Below are positions 1-9,874 of a stretch of DNA of 64,000 bases, one piece after another (the stretch's first letter is position 1; each line of letters starts with the position of its first letter). Position numbers and translations under genes: made by a program. Origin of the DNA: Pseudomonas atagonensis (lineage in GTDB: Bacteria > Pseudomonadota > Gammaproteobacteria > Pseudomonadales > Pseudomonadaceae); NCBI RefSeq assembly GCF_011369485.1, contig NZ_VXCA01000030.1, positions 115,509-179,508 on the forward strand, read 5' to 3'. The notes under the pieces are model-generated. The model saw only the letters and a list, made by a program, of their open reading frames with translations. It ran no database searches and was not told the DNA's origin.

Positions 1-839
1 GGGGCTTCGGATTTGACGCCGTCGTGGCCATGGCCGCGAGCTTCGAAGCCCACGCAGTCCACGGCACAATCCACTTCCGGTTCGCCCAGCAGTGCAGCGA
101 TCTGTTCATGCAGCGGGGTGTCTTTCGACAGGTCGACGATTTCGAAACCCTGAGCCTTGGCGTGGGCCAGACGGATGGTATTGACGTCGCCGATGATCAC
201 CACCGCCGCACCCAGCAGACGGGCCGAAGCCGCTGCAGCCAGACCGACCGGGCCAGCGCCGGCAATATAAACGGTGCTGCCCGGGCCGACGCCAGCGGTA
301 ACGGCGCCGTGGTAACCGGTCGGCAGAATGTCGGAGAGGCAGGTCAGGTCACGGATTTTCTCCATGGCCTTGTCGCGATCCGGCAGTTTCAAAAGGTTGA
401 AGTCGGCGTACGGCACCAGCACGTATTCGGCCTGGCCGCCGGTCCAGTCGCCCATGTCGACGTAGCCGTAAGCACCGCCGGCACGGGCCGGGTTGACGGT
501 CAGGCAGACACCGGTGTGTTGCTCCTTGCAGGAACGGCAGCGTCCGCAAGCCACGTTGAACGGAACGGAGACCAGATCGCCGATCTTCAGGTTCTCGACG
601 TCGGAGCCTTTTTCGATCACCTCACCGGTGATTTCGTGGCCCAGCACCAGACCGGTCTGCGCCGTGGTACGGCCGCGCACCATGTGCTGGTCGGAGCCGC
701 AGATATTGGTGGAAACCACTTTGAGAATGACCCCGTGCTCGATCTTGCGACCGCGCGGGTCCTGCATTTTCGGATAGTCGATTTTCTGTACTTCGACCTT
801 GCCAGCGCCGAGATACACCACACCACGATTGCCAGACAT
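1..839 (-). CDS. fdhA: Glutathione-independent formaldehyde dehydrogenase, 3' end cut by the window edge
   Basis: Zinc-dependent medium-chain dehydrogenase that oxidises formaldehyde released during demethylation of dimethylglycine and sarcosine. The N-terminal 279 residues are visible, starting MSGNRGVVYL at the ATG at 839-837. Catalytic-zinc candidates are Cys47 and His68 (in GHE). Structural-zinc cysteines are Cys98, Cys101, Cys104 and Cys112. A Rossmann motif (GAGPVG) follows near residue 194. It is the last gene of the glyA-soxBDAG-purU-fdhA group, downstream of purU with repeat C1 between them. The C-terminus is off the left edge, so completeness cannot be judged. Family assignment is secure from the zinc pattern and the neighbours. 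Confidence 0.95.
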   Translation of the reverse strand, partial: MSGNRGVVYLGAGKVEVQKIDYPKMQDPRGRKIEHGVILKVVSTNICGSDQHMVRGRTTAQTGLVLGHEITGEVIEKGSDVENLKIGDLVSVPFNVACGRCRSCKEQHTGVCLTVNPARAGGAYGYVDMGDWTGGQAEYVLVPYADFNLLKLPDRDKAMEKIRDLTCLSDILPTGYHGAVTAGVGPGSTVYIAGAGPVGLAAAASARLLGAAVVIIGDVNTIRLAHAKAQGFEIVDLSKDTPLHEQIAALLGEPEVDCAVDCVGFEARGHGHDGVKSEA

Positions 840-942
840 GCTTTCACCTCGCTGTTGTTTTTATGGAACCGCGTTGCCCAGGCAGGCAGCGCGTTAAGTG
901 CTCGGGTTATTGCTTGTTGGTTTTGCGTTGTTTGTTATGGCC

Positions 943-1011
943 CTATCGCGAGCAGGCTCACTCCTACATTGGAATGCGTCCCCCTTGTAGGAGTGAGCCT
1001 GCTCGCGATAG
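943..1011. repeat. REP-type inverted pair, family C variant
   Basis: Two near-perfect inverted arms (TATCGCGAGCAGGCTCACTC and its complement) flank a loop of about 20 bp, between purU and fdhA. It differs from the other family C copies by AGGCTCACTCCTAC in place of AGCCCGCTCCCAC. On RNA it would form a long hairpin between two co-directional genes. Confidence 0.85.
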
Positions 1012-1015
1012 CTAT

Positions 1016-1873
1016 CTAAAGAACGACGGTGCGATTGGCGTTAAGGAACACCCTCCGCTCAATGTGATATCCCACCGCCCGGGCCAGGGTCAGGCCTTCG
1101 ATATCGCGCCCCTTGGCGATCAAATCCTCGGGGTAATGACTGTGATCCACGGCCTCGACGCCCTGGGCGATGATCGGCCCTTCATCCAGGTCGTTGTTGA
1201 TGTAATGCGCCGTGGCGCCCACCAGTTTCACGCCCTTGTTGTAAGCCTGGTGATACGGCTTGGCGCCCTTGAAGCCCGGCAGCAGCGAGTGATGAATGTT
1301 GATCGCCTTGCCATCGAGCTTGCGGCACAGCTCCGGCGACAGCACCTGCATATAGCGGGCAAGAATCACCAGTTCAGCGCCGGACTCCTCGATCACTTGC
1401 CACACCTGACGCTCCTGCGACGGCTTGTCGTTGGGGTCGAGGGGGAAATGGTAGTAGGGAATCTGGTGCCAGTCGGCCAGCGGCTTGAGGTCCGGGTGGT
1501 TGGACACCACCGCCGCCACGTCCATCGACAACTGGCCGATGCGCTGACGGTAGAGCAAGTCGTTGAGGCAGTGATCGGCCTTGGAAACCATGATCACCAC
1601 TTTCGGCCGGTAATTCGGCGCGGTCAGCTCGAAAATCATGCCGAACGCCTGACCGCGCTCGGCGAGGCCGGCGCGGAAGGATTGTTCGTCGAAGCCGTCG
1701 GGCTGGCGGAATTCCACGCGAATGAAGAAGCGTCCCGAGAGGCGATCATCGAACGAATGGTGCTCGGTGACGTAGCAACCCTGCTCGAACAGAAAACGCG
1801 TCACCGCGTCCACGGTGCCGAGGACGCTGGGGCAGTCGGCGGTCAGAATCCATGTGTCTGGGGCGCGGCTCAT
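1016..1873 (-). CDS. purU: Formyltetrahydrofolate deformylase
   Basis: 285 aa. Hydrolyses 10-formyl-THF to formate and THF, releasing one-carbon units produced by betaine demethylation. An N-terminal ACT-like domain (about residues 6-85) is followed by a formyltransferase-fold domain. The catalytic triad expected for the family is visible as Asn192 and His194 (in NIHHSLLPG) and Asp230 (NDLDEGP). Start ATG is at 1873. The gene lies between soxG and fdhA on the same strand, the arrangement of the second purU copy in Pseudomonas, so a role in serine/glycine one-carbon balance during betaine growth is more likely than purine synthesis. The gap to soxG holds repeat B1, so co-transcription is inferred. 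Confidence 0.95.
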   Translation of the reverse strand: MSRAPDTWILTADCPSVLGTVDAVTRFLFEQGCYVTEHHSFDDRLSGRFFIRVEFRQPDGFDEQSFRAGLAERGQAFGMIFELTAPNYRPKVVIMVSKADHCLNDLLYRQRIGQLSMDVAAVVSNHPDLKPLADWHQIPYYHFPLDPNDKPSQERQVWQVIEESGAELVILARYMQVLSPELCRKLDGKAINIHHSLLPGFKGAKPYHQAYNKGVKLVGATAHYINNDLDEGPIIAQGVEAVDHSHYPEDLIAKGRDIEGLTLARAVGYHIERRVFLNANRTVVL

Positions 1874-1943
1874 GGTGCGGTGACTCCTGTTTCAACATCT
1901 GTGAGCAGAGCGAACTCTGTACTGGGCGGATCTGCACTGCTTT

Positions 1944-2076
1944 TGTGGCGAGGGGATTTATCCCCGCTCGGCTGCGGAGCAGTCGCAAAACCTGTGAATT
2001 CGATCTACCTGATAAACCGCGGTGATTGGTTTTGGGGCGGCTTCGCCACCCAACGGGGATAAATCCCCTCGCCACA
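1944..2076. repeat. REP-type inverted pair, family B
   Basis: Starts with TGTGGCGAGGGGATTTATCC and ends with its complement, with inner arms around GGCTGCGGAGCAGTC and a spacer of roughly 50 bp. It occupies most of the soxG-purU gap. Confidence 0.9.
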
Positions 2077-2102
2077 GAAGCAGGCACGACGCCCATTCAG
2101 TG

Positions 2103-2735
2103 TCAGGCCTGAACGCTCAACCCGTACTCAGCCGAGGCATCCTGCAACCACAACCACCAGTAATCCGAAAAACTGCGACGAATCAGCAGTTCCCAAGTGT
2201 CTTCAGCGGTATGACGAATCATCAGCTGCGACTTGGCGAACACCGTGCCCACAGCCTTGCCGACCGGGAAGTTGTTCGGGTGCACGTCATAGCTGGTGGA
2301 CTTCATCAGCACCTGACGCACGTTCGGACCGCTCAATTCGAGTACTTGCTGGCCGCCACTGACGTTGACGATCGCGATGTGCAGATCGCCCATCGCTTCG
2401 CGCAATTTCTGCTCGGCGGCGAACTCTTCACCGCTTGGCACGATCAGCAGCCACTCATCCGGGCCCATCCATTGCAGGCTGGTTTCACCTTTGACGATCA
2501 CGTTCAGGGCGCCTGGCAACTCGATGCCCAGCGCCTTGTGCACACCGGCCGCAAACGCGGCATCGTGGCCGGCGCCACGAATGGTCAGATGGCCGAGGAG
2601 TTTCTTTTCACGCACGAACACACCGGCGTTCTTGCGACCCTTGCCGGCCAGACTGGCGAGGTCGGCATGGTGCAGCGACGACTCGGCCTTGGCCCCGGTG
2701 GTCGGGCGTTGTTGGTAAACGTTGGCTGCGGTCAT
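2103..2735 (-). CDS. soxG: Sarcosine oxidase gamma subunit
   Basis: 210 aa from the ATG at 2735 (MTAANVYQQR). An upstream in-frame start at 2768 would lie in repeat A1 and is rejected. Small subunit of heterotetrameric sarcosine oxidase, which converts sarcosine, O2 and THF to glycine, H2O2 and 5,10-methylene-THF. The fold resembles part of the aminomethyltransferase (GcvT) family: the central stretch MGPDEWLLIVP and the C-terminal RRSFSDYWWLWL are typical of SoxG. It follows soxA after a 132-bp gap filled by repeat A1. No catalytic residues are expected in this subunit. Confidence 0.95.
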   Translation of the reverse strand: MTAANVYQQRPTTGAKAESSLHHADLASLAGKGRKNAGVFVREKKLLGHLTIRGAGHDAAFAAGVHKALGIELPGALNVIVKGETSLQWMGPDEWLLIVPSGEEFAAEQKLREAMGDLHIAIVNVSGGQQVLELSGPNVRQVLMKSTSYDVHPNNFPVGKAVGTVFAKSQLMIRHTAEDTWELLIRRSFSDYWWLWLQDASAEYGLSVQA

Positions 2736-2756
2736 AAAGCACCTATTCTTTTGTTT

Positions 2757-2863
2757 GATCGTTCCCACGCTCTGCGTGGGAATGCCGCCATGGACGCTCT
2801 GCGTCCGCTCTTGGGACGCGGAGCGTCCCGGGATGCATTCCCACGCAGAGCGTGGGAACGATC
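2757..2863. repeat. REPIN (paired REP), family A, between soxA and soxG
   Basis: Two REP arms in inverted orientation, bounded by GATCGTTCCCACGCTCTGCG and its complement, 107 bp in all. Each arm is itself a hairpin (CCCACGCTCTGCGTGGG). It is inserted inside an operon, so it would be transcribed and could alter the soxA:soxG transcript ratio. Confidence 0.92.
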
Positions 2864-2867
2864 AGTG

Positions 2868-5800
2868 TCAAATGTTCTGGCGATCACCCTTCGGATCGAA
2901 GAACACCGAAGAAACGATTTCCGCCTCGATCACGCTGCCATCCGCCAGCGGTGCAAACACCCGCTCGCCCAGACGTTTCAGACCGCCCTTGACCACACCC
3001 ATGGCAAACGAATAACCAAGGGAGTTGTGCGCGTAGCTGGAAGTCACGTGGCCGACCATGGTCATCGGGATCGCCTGCTTGGTGTTGAACACCAACTGCG
3101 CACCTTCTGGCAGCCACACGTTCGGATCGATCGGCTTGAGGCCGACCAACTGCTTGCGCTGATCCTTCACACAGTCTTCACGGTTCATGCCGCGCTGGCC
3201 GATCCACGAGAACGGCTTGGTGCGACCGACACACCAGCCCATGTTCAGGTCGTCCGGGGTCATCGAGCCGTCCGTGTCCTGGCCGACGATGATGAAGCCC
3301 TTCTCGGCCCGCAGCACGTGCATGGTTTCAGTGCCATACGGCGTCAGGTTGTACTGCTTGCCGGCCTCGACGATTTTCTCCAGCACGCCCATCGCGTAGT
3401 CAGCCTGAACGTTGACTTCGTACGACAGCTCACCGGTAAACGAGATGCGGAACACCCGCGCCGGCACACCGCCTACCAGACCTTCTTTCCAGGTCATGAA
3501 CGGGAACGCTTCGTTGCTCAGATCGATGTCGGTCACGGCGCTGAGCAACTTGCGGCTGTTCGGCCCGGACAGGGTCATGGTCGCCCAGTGGTCGGTGACG
3601 GAAGTGAAGTAGACCTTCATGTCCGGCCATTCGGTCTGGTGATACAGCTCCAGCCATTGCAGCACGCGAGCCGCGCCGCCGGTGGTGGTGGTCATGACGA
3701 AATGGTTGTCGGCCAGGCACGCCGTCACACCGTCGTCGAAGACCATGCCGTCTTCTTTGCACATCAGGCCGTAACGGGCCTTGCCCACATCGAGCTTGGT
3801 CCAGGCGTTGGTGTACACGCGGTTAAGAAACTCGCGGGCATCCGGGCCTTGAATGTCGATTTTGCCGAGAGTCGAGGCGTCGAGCAGGCCGACGCTGTCG
3901 CGCACGGCTTTGCATTCACGCTTCACGGCGGCGTGCATGTCTTCGCCGTTTTTCGGGAAGTACCATGGACGCTTCCACTGACCGACGTCTTCGAACTCGG
4001 CGCCACTCTTCACGTGCCAGGCATGCAGTGCGGTGTAGCGCACCGGTTCGAAGATGTGCCCACAGTGACGACCGGCCACGGCACCGAACGTCACCGGCGT
4101 GTAGTTCGGACGGAACATCGTGGTGCCCATCTGCGGGATGGTCACGTTCAGCGAACGGGCGGCAATCGCCAGGCCGTTGACGTTGCCGAGTTTGCCCTGA
4201 TCGGTGCCGAAGCCCAGCGCGGTGTAGCGCTTGACGTGCTCGACCGACTCGAAACCTTCGCGGGTCGCCAGTTCGATGGCGGCGGCGGTCACGTCGTTCT
4301 GCAGGTCGACGAATTGCTTCGGCGCCCGTGCAGTGTTCTTTTCGTGCGGCACCTGGAACAGCGCCAGCGTTGGTTCTTCGTGACGGCTCAAGGCTTTCGG
4401 CAACACACCTTCAACGGTCTGGAACCCGGCTTCGGACGCAGCGCGCACGCCGCCTTCAAACCCATCGGCCAGCGAATCGCCGAGACCATAGACGCCGTTG
4501 ATGCCACCGACGCACACGCGTTTCTGCGGTGCTTCGCCCGGTACGAAACCGAGGATGTCTTCGCGCCAGATCGGCTTGCCGCCGAGGTGCGAAGCCAGGT
4601 GAACAACCGGGCTGTAACCGCCGGAACTGGCGATCACATCGCACTCAAGCCATTCGCCGGGACTGGTCACGGCATGCGCTTTGACATCAATCGCGGCGAC
4701 GCGAGCAGCAGTAACGCGCTTGCTGCCACGGGCTTCGATGACGGCGCTGCCGGTGAGGATGCGAATGCCTTTGGCGCGGGCTTCTTCCACCAGCGCACCA
4801 CGCGGGTTGCTGCGCGCATCGGCGATGGCGACGACTTGCAGGCTGGCGTCGAGCCAATCCAGTGCGACGCGGTAGGCGTGATCATTGTTGGTGGTCAGCA
4901 CCAGCTTCTTGCCCGGTGCCACGCCGTAACGGCGCACGTAAGTCGACACAGCGCCAGCAAGCATGTTGCCCGGCACGTCGTTGTTGCCGTAGACCAGCGG
5001 ACGCTCGTGAGCGCCGGTCGCCAGCACCACGCGCTTGGCGCGGACGCGGTGGATGCGCTGACGCACCTGGCCAATCGGAGCGCGGTCGCCGAGGTGATCG
5101 GTGAGGCGTTCGTGAATGGTCAGGAAGTTGTGGTCGTGGTAACCGTTGACCGTGGCGCGCGGCAACAGCAGCACGTCCGGGGTGTTCTTCAATTCGGCGA
5201 TAACGCTGGAGACCCACTCCACCGCAGGCTTGCCATCGAGGCTTTCGCGGGAGTCGAGCAGGCTGCCGCCGAACTCTTCCTGTTCATCCGCGATGATCAC
5301 TCGGGCACCGCTGCGCGCAGCGGCCAGGGCAGCGGCCAGACCGGCAGGGCCGGCGCCGACGATTAGCACGTCGCAGTGCTGGTTCATGTAGTCGTAGGTG
5401 TCCGGATCGACTTCGGTCGGCGAGCGACCCAGACCGGCCGCCTTGCGAATGTACTTCTCGTAGGTCATCCAGAACGACTGCGGGTACATGAAGGTTTTGT
5501 AGTAGAAACCCGGCGGCATCAGCTTGCCGCCGACCTTGCCGAGAATGCCCATCATGTCGTTGTTGACGCTCGGCCAGCCGTTGGTGCTGGTGGCGACCAA
5601 ACCTTGGTACAGCGCCTGTTGCGTGGCGCGCACGTTCGGGATTTGCGTGGCTTCGGTTGCGCCGATCTGCAGGACGGCGTTCGGCTCTTCGGCACCGGCA
5701 GCAAAAATGCCGCGAGGACGCGAATACTTGAAGCTGCGGCCGATGATGTCGACGCCGTTGGCGATCAGCGCAGCAGCCAGCGAGTCGCCCTCGAAGCCTT

Positions 5801-5885
5801 TGTAGGTCTGACCGTTGAAGGTGAAACTCAGCACTTTGTTGCGGTCGATCCGTCCACCGTTGGACAGGCGATTGGTCTGGCTCAT
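2868..5885 (-). CDS. soxA: Sarcosine oxidase alpha subunit
   Basis: 1005 aa. Largest subunit of the heterotetrameric enzyme; carries the NAD site and the folate-dependent half reaction. N-terminal part (about 10-100) is the ferredoxin-like SoxA domain with KYSRPRGIF. A dinucleotide-binding motif GAGPAG is at 177-182 followed by DEQEEFGGSLL. The last 380 or so residues are an aminomethyltransferase (GcvT-like) domain that binds THF. Its ATG overlaps the soxD stop as ATGA (5882-5885), indicating translational coupling. Length is normal for the family and no frame break is seen. Confidence 0.97.
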   Translation of the reverse strand: MSQTNRLSNGGRIDRNKVLSFTFNGQTYKGFEGDSLAAALIANGVDIIGRSFKYSRPRGIFAAGAEEPNAVLQIGATEATQIPNVRATQQALYQGLVATSTNGWPSVNNDMMGILGKVGGKLMPPGFYYKTFMYPQSFWMTYEKYIRKAAGLGRSPTEVDPDTYDYMNQHCDVLIVGAGPAGLAAALAAARSGARVIIADEQEEFGGSLLDSRESLDGKPAVEWVSSVIAELKNTPDVLLLPRATVNGYHDHNFLTIHERLTDHLGDRAPIGQVRQRIHRVRAKRVVLATGAHERPLVYGNNDVPGNMLAGAVSTYVRRYGVAPGKKLVLTTNNDHAYRVALDWLDASLQVVAIADARSNPRGALVEEARAKGIRILTGSAVIEARGSKRVTAARVAAIDVKAHAVTSPGEWLECDVIASSGGYSPVVHLASHLGGKPIWREDILGFVPGEAPQKRVCVGGINGVYGLGDSLADGFEGGVRAASEAGFQTVEGVLPKALSRHEEPTLALFQVPHEKNTARAPKQFVDLQNDVTAAAIELATREGFESVEHVKRYTALGFGTDQGKLGNVNGLAIAARSLNVTIPQMGTTMFRPNYTPVTFGAVAGRHCGHIFEPVRYTALHAWHVKSGAEFEDVGQWKRPWYFPKNGEDMHAAVKRECKAVRDSVGLLDASTLGKIDIQGPDAREFLNRVYTNAWTKLDVGKARYGLMCKEDGMVFDDGVTACLADNHFVMTTTTGGAARVLQWLELYHQTEWPDMKVYFTSVTDHWATMTLSGPNSRKLLSAVTDIDLSNEAFPFMTWKEGLVGGVPARVFRISFTGELSYEVNVQADYAMGVLEKIVEAGKQYNLTPYGTETMHVLRAEKGFIIVGQDTDGSMTPDDLNMGWCVGRTKPFSWIGQRGMNREDCVKDQRKQLVGLKPIDPNVWLPEGAQLVFNTKQAIPMTMVGHVTSSYAHNSLGYSFAMGVVKGGLKRLGERVFAPLADGSVIEAEIVSSVFFDPKGDRQNI

Positions 5886-6211
5886 ACCTTCTCTCCCAGC
5901 GCCGTCGTGGCTGTTTTCGCAGTGTCAGCCTTGTCGGTGAATTGCGGCTTGGTGCCGATCTTGTAGGTTTCGAGAATCTCGTAGGTCACGGTGTCGCGGG
6001 TGACGTTGAAGTACTGGCGGCAACCGGCGACGTGATCCCACAACTCGTGGTGCAGACCGCGCGGGTTGTCGCGGAAGAACATGTAGTCGCCCCACTCTTC
6101 ATCAGTGCAGGCGCCTGGGTCCAGAGGGCGCGGGATGTGCGCCTGGCCGGATGCGTGGAATTCCTCTTCGGAGCGCAGTTCGCCGCAGTGAGGACAGAAG
6201 ATGTGCAACAT
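5882..6211 (-). CDS. soxD: Sarcosine oxidase delta subunit
   Basis: 109 aa. Small zinc-binding subunit of sarcosine oxidase. Likely zinc ligands are visible as Cys6 and Cys9 (FCPHCG) with His60 and Cys64 (WDHVAGC). The gene follows soxB after 14 bp and overlaps soxA by four bases. The C-terminus, with repeated Thr-Ala-Lys (DTAKTATTALGEKV), is poorly conserved tail sequence. Identification comes from the Cys pattern, length and position between soxB and soxA. Confidence 0.96.
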   Translation of the reverse strand: MLHIFCPHCGELRSEEEFHASGQAHIPRPLDPGACTDEEWGDYMFFRDNPRGLHHELWDHVAGCRQYFNVTRDTVTYEILETYKIGTKPQFTDKADTAKTATTALGEKV

Positions 6212-6225
6212 AGGGATTTCTCCTG

Positions 6226-7476
6226 TTAGTGGGCGACGGCAGCAGCGCCGTGTTCGTCGATCAGTGCGCCGTTGTGGAAACGGTCGATGGAAAACGGTGC
6301 GGCCAGCGGGTGTATTTCACCCTTGGCCAGGCTTGCGGCAAACACGTTGCCCGAGCCAGGTGTTGCCTTGAAGCCGCCGGTGCCCCAACCGCAGTTGAAG
6401 AACATGTTCGGCACCGGGGTTTTCGAAATGATCGGGCAGGCGTCCGGGGTGGTGTCGACGATGCCGCCCCACTGACGGTTCATGCGCACCCGCGACAGCA
6501 CCGGGAACATCTCGACGATGGCTTGGATGGTGTGCTCGATCACCGGGTACGAACCACGCTGGCCGTAGCCGTTGTAGCCGTCGATACCGGCGCCGATCAC
6601 CAGGTCGCCCTTGTCGGACTGGCTGATGTAACCGTGCACGGCGTTGGACATGATTACGCTGTCGATAATCGGTTTGATCGGCTCGGACACCAGCGCTTGC
6701 AGCGGGTGCGATTCGATAGGCAGGCGGAAACCGGCAAGCTTGGCCATGTGCCCGGAGTTACCGGCAGTGACCACACCGACGCGCTTGGCGCCGATGAAAC
6801 CCTTGTTGGTTTCAACGCCGATGCACACGCCGTTTTCCTTGCGGAAACCGATCACTTCAGTCTGCTGGATCAGATCGACGCCAAGGGCGTCGGCGGCACG
6901 GGCAAAGCCCCACGCCACGGCATCGTGACGGGCCACGCCGCCGCGACGCTGAACGGTTGCGCCCATCACCGGGTAACGAGTGTTTTTCGAACAATCGAGG
7001 TACGGGATTTCGTCCGCGACCTGCTTGGCGTTGAGCAGTTCGCCGTCGACGCCGTTGAGGCGGTTGGCGCTGACCCGACGCTCGGAATCACGGATGTCCT
7101 GCAGGGTGTGGCACAGGTTGTAGACGCCGCGCTGGGAGAACATCACGTTGTAGTTGAGGTCTTGCGACAGGCCTTCCCACAGTTTCATCGCGTGTTCGTA
7201 CAGGTGCGCCGACTCGTCCCACAGGTAGTTGGAACGCACGATGGTGGTGTTGCGCGCGGTGTTACCGCCGCCCAGCCAGCCTTTCTCGACCACGGCGACG
7301 TTGGTGATGCCATGCTCTTTCGCCAAATAGTAAGCAGTCGCCAGACCGTGCCCGCCGCCGCCGACGATGACCACGTCGTAGACCTTTTTCGGGGTGGGCG
7401 TGCGCCACATGCGCTGCCAGTTTTCGTGGTGGCTGAGCGAGTGTTTGAAGAGGCCGAAGCCCGAATAGCGTTGCAT
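6226..7476 (-). CDS. soxB: Sarcosine oxidase beta subunit
   Basis: 416 aa from the ATG at 7476 (MQRYSGFGLF), matching the family start; the longer frame to 7524 runs into glyA and is rejected. Amine-oxidising flavoprotein subunit that holds non-covalent FAD and covalent FMN. The dinucleotide motif VGGGGHG is at about 38-44. His184 in GGVARHDAVAWG aligns by pattern with the His known to carry FMN in other heterotetrameric enzymes (inference). Located 20 bp after glyA, first of soxBDAG. Confidence 0.96.
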   Translation of the reverse strand: MQRYSGFGLFKHSLSHHENWQRMWRTPTPKKVYDVVIVGGGGHGLATAYYLAKEHGITNVAVVEKGWLGGGNTARNTTIVRSNYLWDESAHLYEHAMKLWEGLSQDLNYNVMFSQRGVYNLCHTLQDIRDSERRVSANRLNGVDGELLNAKQVADEIPYLDCSKNTRYPVMGATVQRRGGVARHDAVAWGFARAADALGVDLIQQTEVIGFRKENGVCIGVETNKGFIGAKRVGVVTAGNSGHMAKLAGFRLPIESHPLQALVSEPIKPIIDSVIMSNAVHGYISQSDKGDLVIGAGIDGYNGYGQRGSYPVIEHTIQAIVEMFPVLSRVRMNRQWGGIVDTTPDACPIISKTPVPNMFFNCGWGTGGFKATPGSGNVFAASLAKGEIHPLAAPFSIDRFHNGALIDEHGAAAVAH

Positions 7477-7496
7477 AGTCGTTACTCCAAAACCGC

Positions 7497-8750
<1,254 letters not shown>

Positions 8751-8940
8751 CGCGTCTCTCCCAGCGGCATCTGTGCGCCATTCGTCTCGGTAAGGCACTG
8801 GCAATGACGGCAGTGCCCTTTGATGCCGATGGTATGACCGGCGCAGACAGCTCAAATGCCTGCGCGCGCCACGCAAAGGTGCGTTTACGACATGGCGGGA
8901 AAAGGCTGGCCGGACGCATCATCCAAAACCGTGGAGATCC
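8751..8940 (-). promoter_or_regulatory. Leader and probable promoter region of the glyA-sox operon
   Basis: 190 bp between the glyA start and repeat C2, on the side expected for the operon promoter. A purine-rich GGGAGAGACG sits just before the glyA ATG. In P. aeruginosa the orthologous operon is activated by GbdR. I do not see a clean 20-21 bp tandem repeat here like those at cbcX or caiX, so the operator is unassigned. Confidence 0.4.
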
Positions 8941-9034
8941 CCTGTGGGAGCGGGCTTGCTCGCGAAGAGGCCGTGGCGGTCGACATCAATGTCGCCTGAC
9001 ACTCCGCTTTCGCGAGCAAGCCCGCTCCCACAGG
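8941..9034. repeat. REP-type inverted pair, family C
   Basis: Starts CCTGTGGGAGCGGGCTTGCT and closes with the inverted copy. It lies between glyA and the end of the TraX-like gene, 8 bp from the latter's stop codon. Confidence 0.9.
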
Positions 9035-9042
9035 GGTTAGGT

Positions 9043-9747
9043 TTATGCCGCGCGGAAGGCGAGCAGCAGGAGGAAATGCGCCGGATAGAGGGCATATGCC
9101 CAGCGTCTCATCGGTGGCGGTTGGAGATGTCGCACATGTCGCAACAAGAACATTCCGAGCACGGGCGCAAACAGACAGGTGGCAATGCCGAGAATGGCAA
9201 CGCTATTGCCGAACCTCGCCGCGTCGTATAGCACCTGCCACTGATTGGCGGCGAGGCAAATCCCCCCTGGCAACAAGCTGAAGTACCACGGTCGGCGAAA
9301 CACCAGCAGCATGGCCAACGGCAGCAAAACGCCGAAGAATCCAAACATCAGTCGCTCCGGGTACGCAGCGGCCAGCACCAGCGCGCTGGCACCCAGTAAT
9401 CGCGACAGGATCGAGGATTCCTGCCACCCCCGCGCTACCAGCAACCCCAGCGCCAGCGTGGGCATCACGTTCAACGTATCGGGATCAGGAATATACAAAC
9501 GATAAGGAATTTCGCTCACGGCGCTGAACAGCAACAACCAGCCCAGATATCGCCATTCGGTTTTACGCGCTCCGGCCCGGGAAAGATTCGCCGCCATGGC
9601 CAGACAAAACCAAGGGAACGCGAAACGCCCCGGCACATACAGCCAATCGGCGGAGAACCCGACATATCGCAGGTGATCGAGCAACATGCTCAAAAGCGCC
9701 AGCCACTTGAGCAGATCCAGCGCGCCGTCACGTTGGCTCAGGTGCAT
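9043..9747 (-). CDS. TraX-family integral membrane protein
   Basis: 234 aa from the ATG at 9747 (MHLSQRDGAL); upstream codons lack family character and run into the divergent ltaE leader. N-terminal RDGALDLLKWLALLSMLLDH is the hallmark of the TraX family, whose F-plasmid member N-acetylates pilin; the LDH motif is in the first membrane helix. About seven hydrophobic segments follow, ending in YALYPAHFLLLLAF, a Tyr-Pro-x-His motif common at the end of the family. No conjugation gene is nearby, so the substrate is unknown. A TraX-like gene next to threonine aldolase and glyA/sox is, as I recall, a conserved arrangement in Pseudomonas. Confidence 0.8.
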   Translation of the reverse strand: MHLSQRDGALDLLKWLALLSMLLDHLRYVGFSADWLYVPGRFAFPWFCLAMAANLSRAGARKTEWRYLGWLLLFSAVSEIPYRLYIPDPDTLNVMPTLALGLLVARGWQESSILSRLLGASALVLAAAYPERLMFGFFGVLLPLAMLLVFRRPWYFSLLPGGICLAANQWQVLYDAARFGNSVAILGIATCLFAPVLGMFLLRHVRHLQPPPMRRWAYALYPAHFLLLLAFRAA

Positions 9748-9874
9748 AATCGCGCAACAAACTGGTAGTTTTCTGACTGCGACATCTCGTGTGCTCCCCG
9801 GAAGATCTTCGGTAAAGTGCGCACCATCATTGACCAACGAAGCGCCACAAGCGTTTCGATCACGGAAGCCGGCC

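Noticed and set aside
2022..5366. 1114-codon open frame on the plus strand
   Set aside because: It is antisense to soxA and soxG, with no recognisable domain; long antisense frames are common in high-GC genes with strong third-position bias.
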